The notes under the pieces were generated by a model, which was not told the DNA's origin, searched no databases, and was given only the letters and a program-made list of their open reading frames with translations. Of a stretch of DNA of 6,029 nucleotides, positions 1 to 5,927 are shown one piece after another. The stretch's first letter is position 1, and every line of letters starts with the position of its first letter. The stretch comes from CAZIWX01 sp964543125 (lineage in GTDB: Bacteria; Fidelibacterota; UBA8477), in contig CAZIWX010000137.1 of NCBI GenBank assembly GCA_964543125.1, positions 1 to 6,029 of the forward strand, in the 5' to 3' direction. A program made the translations under genes and the position numbers.

Positions 1-2
1 CA

Positions 3-851
3 TCAGGCGGCTTTGGAAAGCCGGCCCCATAACTTGCCGGGTAATTTACCGGTGCGAACCAGCTGCATGTCCACTCGGGCTTCACTACACAATAATCGCA
101 TAGCGAACTGGTAAGAAGCAATTTCCAGGCTGAAGATACCAACCGCCATGCTGTGCTCAACGGCCGCATTTCGGGCAATGGACAACGCAAACGAAGTTTT
201 GCCCATGGAGGGCCGGCCGGCCAAAATGATCAGGTCGGAAGATTGAAAACCGGAAGTAAGTTCGTCATACCGCGAGAAGCCCGAAGGGGTGCCGCGCACC
301 GCCCCCGGAGACTGGTGGGATTTTTCCACCATCTCAAACGCCTCTTCCAAAGCCGGTTTAATGGGAGCAAAGCCGCGTTTTCTGAATCGACGGTTGGAAA
401 TTTCAAAAATCCTTCGCTCAATGTCATCCAACAGGTCATCCACATGTTCTTTGGCCTCGTAGGCATCGGTGGCAATGTTACCCGCCAGACTGATCACGTC
501 GCGCAGGGTTGAGAATTCCAGCACCGACCGGGCATAATACTCAACATTAGCAGTGCTGGGAATGGCTTCGGTGAGTCCGGAAATGTAATAGGCGCCGCCC
601 ACGGCATCCAACGCACCCATGCGCTTGAGCACATCAACAACCGCCAGTTGATCAACCGGTTCACTTTCGGATTCCAGTGTGATAATCGCCTGGAATATTT
701 TTTGGTGGGCAGACTTGTAAAAATATTCGGGCTCCAGCAGTTGCAAGGCTACCGAAACGGCTTCCTTGGAAAGCATCATGCTACCTAATACAGCCTGCTC
801 GGCTTCGACATTTTGAGGTGGAACGCGCAGATTAGCGGAAGCATTAACCAT
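3..851 (-). CDS. dnaB: Replicative DNA helicase DnaB, N-terminal part; frame closed by an early TGA at the window edge
   Basis: DnaB is the hexameric, ATP-driven helicase that unwinds DNA at the replication fork and recruits primase. The 282 visible residues hold the N-terminal domain (about 10-110, starting PPQNVEAEQAVLGSMM), the linker, and the start of the RecA-like domain with Walker A GRPSMGKT at 212-219. FSLEIAS (240-246) and the VD..LVRTGKL stretch (260-270) follow, both typical of the family. The ATG at 849-851 overlaps the end of udg by 8 nt, and a weak AGG lies 7 nt upstream. The family is usually about 450 residues, but here the frame ends in TGA (3-5) after LSKAA, where homologues continue with Gly or Asp. 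Walker B and the arginine finger are therefore missing. Only two bases lie beyond the stop, so a true mutation, a frameshift, an insertion or a sequence-end error cannot be told apart. Identity is certain; integrity is not. Confidence 0.93.
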   Translation of the reverse strand: MVNASANLRVPPQNVEAEQAVLGSMMLSKEAVSVALQLLEPEYFYKSAHQKIFQAIITLESESEPVDQLAVVDVLKRMGALDAVGGAYYISGLTEAIPSTANVEYYARSVLEFSTLRDVISLAGNIATDAYEAKEHVDDLLDDIERRIFEISNRRFRKRGFAPIKPALEEAFEMVEKSHQSPGAVRGTPSGFSRYDELTSGFQSSDLIILAGRPSMGKTSFALSIARNAAVEHSMAVGIFSLEIASYQFAMRLLCSEARVDMQLVRTGKLPGKLWGRLSKAA

Positions 852-1599
852 GATTCAGCCTGCCTTGGGTTTTGCTCAGGTAAAGATCACGAATTTTTTG
901 AAAATCTTCCCAGGCGGGGCGTTTGAAACCGGAATTACGCAGGAGTGCCGCCGGATGATAGGTCACTCGTAGGTCTACGCCATGATAGGTGTATTCACGC
1001 TGCCGCATGTTTTTGAGAGTATCCTCAACCCGCAAGAGCGTACGGGCCGCAATACGCCCTAAGGCGACTATCAATTTTGGTTCTATGAGTTGAATTTGGT
1101 GCACCAAATATGGTTCACACTGCTCAACTTCAGCCGCTACCGGGTCCCGATTATTGGGCGGCCGGCACTTCAATACATTAGCGATGTAAACCTCCTGGCG
1201 GGTCAGGTTGATGGCTTTCAGAATTTTGTCCAGCAATTGACCGGCCCGGCCCACAAACGGCTCACCCTTTAGATCTTCATCGCGGCCCGGGGCTTCACCG
1301 ATAAACAGCAGATCCGCTTTGGGGTTACCTACTCCGAACACAAATTTGGTGCGGGAAGCGCCCAAGGGACATTTCTGACAATTCCTGATTTCAGCGTTAA
1401 AGGCGGCCAGATCGCGCACCGGTTCCGCAGGTACCGCAACTGCGGGTATTTGACTCATGGATTTCTTCTCAGTCTCGAATTCAGCCGATGCAGATTGATC
1501 GGATTGGTTCAGGGTTGACATTTCAGGCCGGTAAAGCGGTCCGCCAAAGACTTCCAATTCCTCGATCAAAAATTGCCGTTGCTCTGACTTCAAATTCAC
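844..1599 (-). CDS. udg: Family 4 (4Fe-4S) uracil-DNA glycosylase
   Basis: This enzyme removes uracil from DNA, starting base-excision repair of deaminated cytosine. It has 251 residues. Motif 1 is GEAPGRDEDLKGEPFVGRAG (101-120) and the second active-site motif is HPAALLRN (215-222). Four cysteines fit the iron-sulfur cluster ligands: C74 and C77 (CQKC), C145 (NVLKCRPPNNRDP) and C161. Residues 1-65 form an extension not found in the roughly 190-residue thermophile enzymes; its first part (FLIEELEVFGGPLY) looks genuinely coding and residues 28-60 look like a flexible linker. The start is a GTG at 1597-1599, 3 nt after the rpoZ stop, with a GGGAGAAG stretch somewhat far upstream. Internal ATGs at residues 27 and 48 are alternative starts. 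The gene lies in an operon with dnaB, which it overlaps by 8 nt. Confidence 0.92.
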   Translation of the reverse strand: MNLKSEQRQFLIEELEVFGGPLYRPEMSTLNQSDQSASAEFETEKKSMSQIPAVAVPAEPVRDLAAFNAEIRNCQKCPLGASRTKFVFGVGNPKADLLFIGEAPGRDEDLKGEPFVGRAGQLLDKILKAINLTRQEVYIANVLKCRPPNNRDPVAAEVEQCEPYLVHQIQLIEPKLIVALGRIAARTLLRVEDTLKNMRQREYTYHGVDLRVTYHPAALLRNSGFKRPAWEDFQKIRDLYLSKTQGRLNHG

Positions 1600-1602
1600 G
1601 GG

Positions 1603-1920
1603 TTATTCTGCTTCTCCCTCAAAATCAAGCGGGTGTTTCCATTCTAAATTGCTATCCAACAATTCGTTCACTGCCGCCGTAACCGGTTTATCTTTCCTAT
1701 CGAATTCAATTTTTTTCTGCTCGTAATCCGGGCTGCGTTCTTCCAGCTCTTCCACGATAGTCACATCTTCCAGGCTTTCTTCTTCCCGGCGTTTTTCCTC
1801 GCGGATTATAAACCGGTCGGCTGTGATCTGCCGAGCGCGTTTGGCGACTATTGTCACTGCTTCAAACATGTCGTTGGTATGTTTTTCCAATTCACGAAAG
1901 GGAATTGTTTTTAGGGCCAT
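1603..1920 (-). CDS. rpoZ: DNA-directed RNA polymerase subunit omega
   Basis: Omega is the small subunit that helps fold and hold beta-prime in RNA polymerase. The protein has 105 residues. The family signature is at 16-31 (NDMFEAVTIVAKRARQ), and KPVTAAVNELL at 78-88 matches the usual KPV..A..E segment. Between them lies a very charged stretch (about 38-75, rich in Glu, Arg and Lys), and the tail is acidic. Such an expanded charged middle differs from the compact enterobacterial protein and resembles the longer omega of FCB-type bacteria (inference). The start is well set: AAGGAG lies 6 nt before the ATG at 1918-1920. The gene sits 15 nt after gmk and 3 nt before udg. The order gmk-rpoZ is common across bacteria and supports the call despite the short length. 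Confidence 0.88.
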   Translation of the reverse strand: MALKTIPFRELEKHTNDMFEAVTIVAKRARQITADRFIIREEKRREEESLEDVTIVEELEERSPDYEQKKIEFDRKDKPVTAAVNELLDSNLEWKHPLDFEGEAE

Positions 1921-1935
1921 TAGGTACTCCTTGTA

Positions 1936-2532
1936 TTAATTGATTGTTTCCATTGGGATTATATTTAGTTCGATAATTTCAATCAGTTGGTGGGCCGCAT
2001 GTTCCAACTCATCATTGATGATCTGAAAATCAAATTGTTCACCCAATTCAATTTCCTCGGGCATGCGCTCCAGCCGAATCTGAATTTGCTCCGGGGAATC
2101 GGCGCCGCGGCGCTTCAGACGCTCCAGCAGCACCTCCTTGGAGGGTGGCCGGATGAAAATGGAGATCGTGTCGTCGGGATATTGGGATTTCACATTCAGA
2201 CCACCTTTGATATCGATATCGATCAGTAAAATATCCCCCTTTCCCAGTGCTTCATTCACGAACGACCGGAGAGTTCCGTAGAGATGACCGTTTTTATCGT
2301 ATACCTCTTCCCATTCCACCAGTTCATTGCGTTTTATTTTCTCCAGGAATTGCTCCCGGCTAATGAAGAAATAATGTACGCCGTCGATTTCGTATTCCCG
2401 CGGGGGACGAGTGGTCACCGATACCGAAAATTTTATTCCCGGATAAGCCGCCATCAGGCGCTCTTCCAAGGTGCCCTTGCCGGCTCCGGAGGGTCCGGCG
2501 ATCACGATTAATTTACCTCTCATGTTCCTCAT
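1936..2532 (-). CDS. gmk: Guanylate kinase
   Basis: Guanylate kinase phosphorylates GMP (and dGMP) to GDP with ATP in the cytoplasm, supplying GTP and dGTP and affecting the (p)ppGpp pool. The protein has 198 residues, normal for the family. The P-loop is GPSGAGKG (13-20). The GMP-binding signature TTRPPREYEIDGVHY spans 40-54, followed by EWEEVYDKNGHLYGT (73-87). DIDIKGG at 105-111 replaces the common DIDVQGA. IFIRPPS (125-131) and the Arg-rich lid (138-143) are in place. The chosen ATG (2530-2532) overlaps the TGA of yicC as ATGA, which suggests translational coupling; an ATG at residue 4 is the alternative. yicC-gmk-rpoZ is a widely conserved neighbourhood. Confidence 0.96.
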   Translation of the reverse strand: MRNMRGKLIVIAGPSGAGKGTLEERLMAAYPGIKFSVSVTTRPPREYEIDGVHYFFISREQFLEKIKRNELVEWEEVYDKNGHLYGTLRSFVNEALGKGDILLIDIDIKGGLNVKSQYPDDTISIFIRPPSKEVLLERLKRRGADSPEQIQIRLERMPEEIELGEQFDFQIINDELEHAAHQLIEIIELNIIPMETIN

Positions 2533-3407
2533 TGAATATTTTGAATCTGCTCCCGAATTTTTTCAACTTCACTTTTTAACTCAACCACGGCATGTGAGAT
2601 GCAAATCGAATAGGATTTGCTGCCAAGGGTATTAGCTTCCCGATTCATTTCCTGTAATAAAAAGTTCAAGCGCCGCCCTCCGTTTGGATCAGCAGTCATT
2701 ATATCCCGAAAATGCTGTATGTGAGTCTTGAATCGTACAAGTTCTTCGGAAATATCCATTTTATCGGCCCAAATCACCAATTCCTGTTCCAGGCGGTGTT
2801 CATCCATATCGGCCTCGCTAACGGCGGATTGTATTTTACCGCGCAATCGTTCCATGGCCGTCGAAACCGGAGAATCACACTTTTTTTCGATCTCATTCAA
2901 CAATCGGCTCAGAATTTCCAGTTGCTCCGACAGTGCATTTTCCAGATGCTGCCCTTCAACCGAGCGCATTTCATCAAGGGCATCCAAAGCCTGCCGTAAC
3001 CCGGTAATACAATCCTTGAAAAAGGCATCCTGATCCGGGATCTTGGGTTCGAAGCGGATCACATCGGGTAATTGCATTAATTGCTCAACATTCAGTCCCG
3101 AACCATTACCAACCATTTGTTGTGCTTCACGGGCAATCTCCAGGTAATCCCGGGCCAATTCCCGGTTAAGAATCGGCACAGCGTTCAAAGCACCTTCGTT
3201 GGGGAGGTTCAGTGAGATCTGGAGTTTACCCCGGGAAATGCGATTCTGGACGATGGGACGCGCCAAATCTTCAAATTCCGCCAGCATACGCGGCTGGCGG
3301 AAATTCATTTCCAGAAAACGGCTGTTTACCGAACGGATCTCAATTGTAAGGTCCATGCCTGCGTGCTTTATCTTCGCCTTCCCAAATCCTGTCATGCTCT
3401 TCAACAT
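2529..3407 (-). CDS. yicC: YicC/YloC family endoribonuclease
   Basis: YicC/YloC proteins are endoribonucleases linked to RNA and small-RNA turnover (established for the family). The 292 residues match the usual length. The N-terminus carries MTGFG (5-9) and IEIRSVNSRFLEMNFR (22-37). The C-terminal DUF1732 region has DISEELVRFKTHI (218-230), GGRRLNFLLQEMNREANT (243-260), LGSKS (261-265) and the closing LKSEVEKIREQIQNIQ (277-292). One oddity is YS after GSKS, where the family commonly has ND. The start at 3405-3407 is preceded by GGAGAAGAG with good spacing (GGAG 8 nt before the ATG), favouring it over the ATG at residue 5. It is the first gene of the operon, directly behind a consensus promoter. 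Confidence 0.94.
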   Translation of the reverse strand: MLKSMTGFGKAKIKHAGMDLTIEIRSVNSRFLEMNFRQPRMLAEFEDLARPIVQNRISRGKLQISLNLPNEGALNAVPILNRELARDYLEIAREAQQMVGNGSGLNVEQLMQLPDVIRFEPKIPDQDAFFKDCITGLRQALDALDEMRSVEGQHLENALSEQLEILSRLLNEIEKKCDSPVSTAMERLRGKIQSAVSEADMDEHRLEQELVIWADKMDISEELVRFKTHIQHFRDIMTADPNGGRRLNFLLQEMNREANTLGSKSYSICISHAVVELKSEVEKIREQIQNIQ

Positions 3408-3420
3408 CAGCTCTTCTCCA
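3408..3420 (-). promoter_or_regulatory. Shine-Dalgarno region of yicC
   Basis: Read on the minus strand, GGAG (3416-3419) stands 8 nt before the yicC ATG. It fixes the upstream start (MLKSMTGFG) rather than the ATG four codons later. Confidence 0.6.
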
Positions 3421-3430
3421 AAAGTGGCTT

Positions 3431-3459
3431 ATTATAATTTCCCTTCATTTCTATGTCAA
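3431..3459 (-). promoter_or_regulatory. Consensus sigma-70 promoter of the yicC-gmk-rpoZ-udg-dnaB operon
   Basis: Read on the minus strand there is a perfect -35 box TTGACA (3454-3459), a 17-nt spacer, and a perfect -10 box TATAAT (3431-3436). Transcription would start near 3424, giving a leader of about 17 nt that contains the ribosome site of yicC. No other good promoter is visible between the five tightly spaced genes, so this one probably drives them all. The match to the consensus is seen directly; promoter activity is inferred. Confidence 0.85.
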
Positions 3460-3493
3460 AATGTTTATTGGATTTATGAAGGTTTTTCTACTA

Positions 3494-3521
3494 TTCTCCA
3501 GAGAAATAATTCCGGAGAAAT
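3494..3521. repeat. Short repeats upstream of the NFACT gene
   Basis: CCAGAGAAAT (3498-3507) and CCGGAGAAAT (3512-3521) are direct repeats matching at 9 of 10 bases, with starts 14 nt apart. The same segment also forms an inverted repeat, TTCTCC (3494-3499) with GGAGAA (3514-3519). The position, just after the weak promoter candidate of the plus-strand gene, would suit an operator or an mRNA leader structure. A chance origin is possible. Confidence 0.35.
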
Positions 3522-3579
3522 CAAGGCTTTTTTTCAAGCCGTTTTAAATCGTTATTTATGACCAAACAGGAAACGTTGC

Positions 3580-5043
3580 ATGTTGGATCACTGGCTTACG
3601 CTTTGGCACTGGACACGGTTGCTTGATAAACAACTCGTTGGCTATCAGGTTGAAGCGGCTTTCACTTATCAAAAGCAGCGGCTTGATTTATGGTTGACCC
3701 ACGGTCCTTCCGAGGTGCAACTGACCTGGATGCCGTATAAAAATCAAACCACATTTTATCTGCCCGGCCGCTTAGGGCGACCCCGGCGGCGGGTGGCGAT
3801 TTTTACCAAGGAATTGAATTACGGGGATGCCATCACCAGCATCGCGCTGCATCCCGAATTGCCGGTAGTTCGTTTTAAATTGGAGGCCGATGCTGAATTG
3901 ATCTATGATTTTCGTCACCCCCGTGGAAATGTTTATTACCGCCGGCAAGGTGAAGTCATATCGCAATTTATAAAATCCGTACCCTGGCGAGCCTTGGAAG
4001 ATAACTGGTATCCGGCATTGCGCTTGAAAACAGATATTTTAACCGGCCGGTTGACCTCGCCGCTCCGGAGTAAGGATATCCCGCTCCTTGAGCCATTCCA
4101 TTTTGACAGGTTGGGCTGGCTAATCAATCACTACCAGATTTCCGATTCTGAAATTGAACCTAACCCCGATAACCTGCCTGATCTGGTTCGCCTGATTGTC
4201 AGACATTCACGAATTAATAAATCAGACGTGGGAGTCGATTCCATACAAAAACGGGCTCGGACGGTACTAAAGCGTTGGCGGCGAAAATTTACGAAACAAC
4301 AGGCCGAACTTGCCGCCAACGACTGGCAAAAAGTTCAACAACAGGCAGATGGTTTGGCAATCGCGGCCGCGAGCAGGCTCAAACCCGCCAGTACCGGTCC
4401 AATCACGCTCCCGTCCGATCTCTCACCAACCGGCAGCGAGCTCACGATTCCGTTAGATCCGAAACAATCGCTCCACCAGAATCTCCAACACCTCTATCAA
4501 TCGGTACGAAAAATAAAATCGCGTGCGGCTGATCATGCCCATCGGCTAAAACAGACCGAACTAGATATAAAAATCCTGGCAGCATTGCTTCGGAGCGGCC
4601 AGGAACAGAACCTTCAAAAATTCCTGGAGGAACATGGCGAACGCTTTACAGGAGACGCAAAAGCCTCACCGGTCCGAATCCCCTACCGAAGTTTCATGTC
4701 GCACGCCGGGTTTCCGATCCTCGTTGGCCGTAGCGCCCGGGATAACGATACGCTTACTTTTAAGGTTGCCGGCAAAAATGACTGGTGGTTTCACGCCCGG
4801 GGGGTTACCGGCAGCCATGTGATTTTGCAGACGGGGAAGCAGGAACCCCGGCAACGCGATTTGGTGCTGGCGGCGCAATTGGCGGCCCGGTATAGCGACG
4901 CCAAACATTCGGGTGTAGCGCCGGTGAGTTATTGCCAGCGGAAATACTTGTCTAAGCCCCGAGGTGCCGCACCGGGCACCGTACGCTTGCTGCGAGAAGA
5001 AGTTTTAACGGTGGAACCGTATCGGTTGGAGGGGGAAAGTTAA
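3580..5043 (+). CDS. NFACT-family protein (RqcH/FbpA-like), divergent N-terminal domain
   Basis: NFACT proteins (RqcH, Rqc2/NEMF, older name fibronectin-binding protein A) bind the obstructed 50S subunit carrying peptidyl-tRNA; RqcH adds C-terminal alanine tails. The 487 residues are shorter than the roughly 570 of Bacillus-type RqcH. The C-terminal NFACT-R domain (about 375-487) is clear: ILVGRSARDNDTLTFKVAG (380-398), DWWFHARGVTGSHVIL (401-416) and KYLSKPRGAAPGTV (455-468). The middle (about 222-350) is helical and basic, fitting the coiled-coil part. The N-terminal domain is weak. YDFRHPRGNVYY (109-120) resembles the L...GR.SN..L segment, but the Asp-Arg pair expected shortly before it is not seen; LPVVRF (94-99) stands there. 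Alanine-tailing ability is therefore doubtful. The start has AGGA 8 nt upstream. A degraded second copy of the gene's 3' end lies at 5814-5927. Confidence 0.85.
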   Translation: MLDHWLTLWHWTRLLDKQLVGYQVEAAFTYQKQRLDLWLTHGPSEVQLTWMPYKNQTTFYLPGRLGRPRRRVAIFTKELNYGDAITSIALHPELPVVRFKLEADAELIYDFRHPRGNVYYRRQGEVISQFIKSVPWRALEDNWYPALRLKTDILTGRLTSPLRSKDIPLLEPFHFDRLGWLINHYQISDSEIEPNPDNLPDLVRLIVRHSRINKSDVGVDSIQKRARTVLKRWRRKFTKQQAELAANDWQKVQQQADGLAIAAASRLKPASTGPITLPSDLSPTGSELTIPLDPKQSLHQNLQHLYQSVRKIKSRAADHAHRLKQTELDIKILAALLRSGQEQNLQKFLEEHGERFTGDAKASPVRIPYRSFMSHAGFPILVGRSARDNDTLTFKVAGKNDWWFHARGVTGSHVILQTGKQEPRQRDLVLAAQLAARYSDAKHSGVAPVSYCQRKYLSKPRGAAPGTVRLLREEVLTVEPYRLEGES

Positions 5044-5092
5044 TTTCTAACGGAAGCCTTATTAATGGAATTCATTTACCGGCACGTAAACC
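5044..5092. other. Short gap between the convergent NFACT gene and mazF
   Basis: These 49 nt separate two convergent stop codons. A weak hairpin, TTTAC (5075-5079) with GTAAA (5086-5090), is visible but is too AT-rich and short for a confident terminator. It overlaps the 14-mer TTACCGGCACGTAA (5076-5089), which recurs imperfectly at 5766-5779 on the far side of mazEF. Confidence 0.4.
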
Positions 5093-5410
5093 TTAAGGAG
5101 CAAACATCTCCGCCAGTACGCTTAAAACTTTTTTCTGGGCCGCAACGGATATTTGCCCAAGTTTTTTAACGAGACGTGTTTTATCAACAGTACGAATCTG
5201 GTCAAGAACTACCTGGCCATGGATTTCCTGAAAAACACAGTTCACTCTGGTTGGGTAGCGTCGGCTTCTGGAAGTCATAGGTGCAATGATCACTGTGGAA
5301 ATGTTGTCGTTCATTTCGTTTGGCGAGATGATAAGGCATGGACGAGTTTTTTTTATTTCATGTCCAGCGGCCGGATCGAGAGAGATGAGAAAGACATCAA
5401 ATCGATCCAT
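5093..5410 (-). CDS. mazF: MazF/PemK-type toxin endoribonuclease
   Basis: This is the toxin of a type II toxin-antitoxin pair. MazF cleaves mRNA (and in some species tRNA or rRNA) at short sequence motifs, arresting growth. The 105-residue protein has the family marks in order: a basic GHEIKKTRPCLIIS loop (16-29), VIIAPMTS (40-47), RYPTRV (51-56) and GQVVLDQIRTVDKTRL (65-80). R23 and T46 align with the catalytic Arg and Thr of Bacillus MazF, so the toxin looks active. I chose the ATG at 5408-5410, which shares one base with the mazE stop (TAATG), giving translational coupling. A start 15 nt upstream in the same frame is possible but would overlap mazE more. It is convergent with the NFACT gene. 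Confidence 0.93.
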   Translation of the reverse strand: MDRFDVFLISLDPAAGHEIKKTRPCLIISPNEMNDNISTVIIAPMTSRSRRYPTRVNCVFQEIHGQVVLDQIRTVDKTRLVKKLGQISVAAQKKVLSVLAEMFAP

Positions 5411-5667
5411 TATTCCCATTCCCATTCTTCAGCATCCCATGCCGGCCCAGATTCCGCGACGCGATCAATTAGCGTATCGTCGCCATGCTTCGCCATTGCG
5501 TTGAAGGCCTCCGCCCAGCCATCGCGAGGCTGGTTGGCTGAGCGTATGATCAATTCGTGATTATGGACTTCCAAATTGACTTCATCCTCGAACCCGCATT
5601 GATCGAATATGGGTTTGGGAATCCGGATGCCCCGTGAGTTTCCAATCTTTACTACGGTTGCTTTCAT
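5410..5667 (-). CDS. mazE: MazE-type antitoxin (AbrB/SpoVT DNA-binding fold)
   Basis: This antitoxin should bind and block the MazF encoded next to it and repress their shared promoter. It has 85 residues. Residues 1-43 form the swapped-hairpin DNA-binding domain, with the signature MKATVVKIGNSRGIRIPKPI (1-20). The rest is the toxin-binding tail, acidic and rich in Trp (WDAEEWEWE at 77-85), as usual for flexible MazE tails. The ATG at 5665-5667 is chosen because the family begins at this point and because the promoter boxes lie between it and an upstream in-frame ATG at 5709. No good Shine-Dalgarno is visible; the likely transcript start lies only a few bases before the ATG, so translation may be leaderless. 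Confidence 0.92.
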   Translation of the reverse strand: MKATVVKIGNSRGIRIPKPIFDQCGFEDEVNLEVHNHELIIRSANQPRDGWAEAFNAMAKHGDDTLIDRVAESGPAWDAEEWEWE

Positions 5668-5676
5668 AATAGTCAC

Positions 5677-5705
5677 ATTGTAATTACATTGCTCAGGAAA
5701 GTCAA
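5677..5705 (-). promoter_or_regulatory. mazEF promoter
   Basis: Read on the minus strand, TTGACT (5700-5705) and TACAAT (5677-5682) are separated by exactly 17 nt, each matching the sigma-70 consensus at 5 of 6 bases. Only 9 nt lie between the -10 box and the mazE ATG, so the mRNA leader would be about 1-4 nt. The pair therefore carries its own promoter, independent of the neighbouring genes. Confidence 0.7.
5679..5688. promoter_or_regulatory. Palindromic operator candidate for MazE
   Basis: TGTAATTACA is a perfect 10-base palindrome overlapping the mazEF -10 box. AbrB-fold antitoxins repress their own operon by binding such palindromes, so this is the best candidate for autoregulation. The palindrome is seen in the sequence; binding is inferred. 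Confidence 0.5.
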
Positions 5706-5813
5706 ACACATATTGTTGATTTTATCATGCATTCAAGGGTTGAGGTGAGGGTCGCACCAAAAATCTTACCGGTACGTTAGGCCACCGCAGATAGCCGCGT
5801 CCCGTTCCACCTT

Positions 5814-5927
5814 AGTCCTGTGATTTTACCCCTCCCAACAACGCGATTTGGTGCTGGCGGCGTGCGCTTGCTGCGAGAAGAAGTTTTAGCGGTGGAGCCG
5901 TATAAGCTGGAGCAGGACCAAACTTAA
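5814..5927 (+). pseudogene. Degraded second copy of the 3' end of the NFACT gene
   Basis: Three blocks match the intact gene in the same order and strand. They are 5819-5827 with 4818-4826 (9 of 9 bases), 5839-5862 with 4852-4875 (24 of 24), and 5862-5927 with 4981-5043. The last block encodes VRLLREEVLAVEPYKLEQDQT and a stop, against VRLLREEVLTVEPYRLEGES in the intact gene. Relative to that gene, 14 nt are missing between blocks one and two and 106 nt between blocks two and three, which breaks the frame. Several differences in the last block are synonymous (GTA/GTG, GAA/GAG, TTG/CTG), so it diverged as coding sequence before being disabled. Its TAA directly abuts the stop of hemW. It is probably the tail of the former resident gene. 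Homology before 5814 is too weak to claim. Confidence 0.85.

Larger units (their letters stand above)
3408..3579. other. Divergent intergenic region between yicC and the NFACT gene
   Basis: This 172-nt AT-rich stretch holds the yicC promoter on the minus strand. For the plus-strand gene only a weak candidate is visible: TTGGAT (3468-3473) and TACTAT (3489-3494), 15 nt apart. Downstream lie a pair of near-identical 10-mers (3498-3507 and 3512-3521) and a small hairpin, GGCTT (3525-3529) with AAGCC (3536-3540). The hairpin has only five base pairs and no clear U-tract, so I do not call it a terminator. The Shine-Dalgarno AGGA of the plus-strand gene is at 3568-3571. Confidence 0.6.
5668..5813. 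other. Region between mazE and the gene relic
   Basis: These 146 nt contain the mazEF promoter and operator candidate near the mazE side. Further out is the 14-mer TTACCGGTACGTTA (5766-5779), similar to the one at 5076-5089. I see no gene, transposase remnant or RNA structure in the rest. Confidence 0.5.

Noticed and set aside
3..5. TGA in dnaB read as glycine or tryptophan under an alternative genetic code
   Set aside because: Homologues often have Gly here, which is tempting. However, yicC ends at a TGA exactly where its family ends (QIQNIQ), and no other gene in the window carries an internal TGA.
153..512. Open frame on the plus strand opposite dnaB
   Set aside because: It is antisense to a clearly conserved DnaB sequence and its translation shows no family resemblance; the same holds for plus-strand frames opposite udg, gmk and yicC.
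3525..3547. GGCTT/AAGCC hairpin as a terminator
   Set aside because: The stem has only five pairs, no U-tract follows it, and no gene ends upstream of it on either strand.
5153..5560. 135-codon open frame on the plus strand opposite mazEF
   Set aside because: The minus-strand MazE and MazF show clear family motifs and a coupled TAATG junction, while the opposite frame has no recognisable domain.
5740..5813. Extension of the NFACT gene relic further left
   Set aside because: A trial alignment to about 4768-4812 gave roughly 40 percent identity with no long matching block, close to what unrelated DNA gives.
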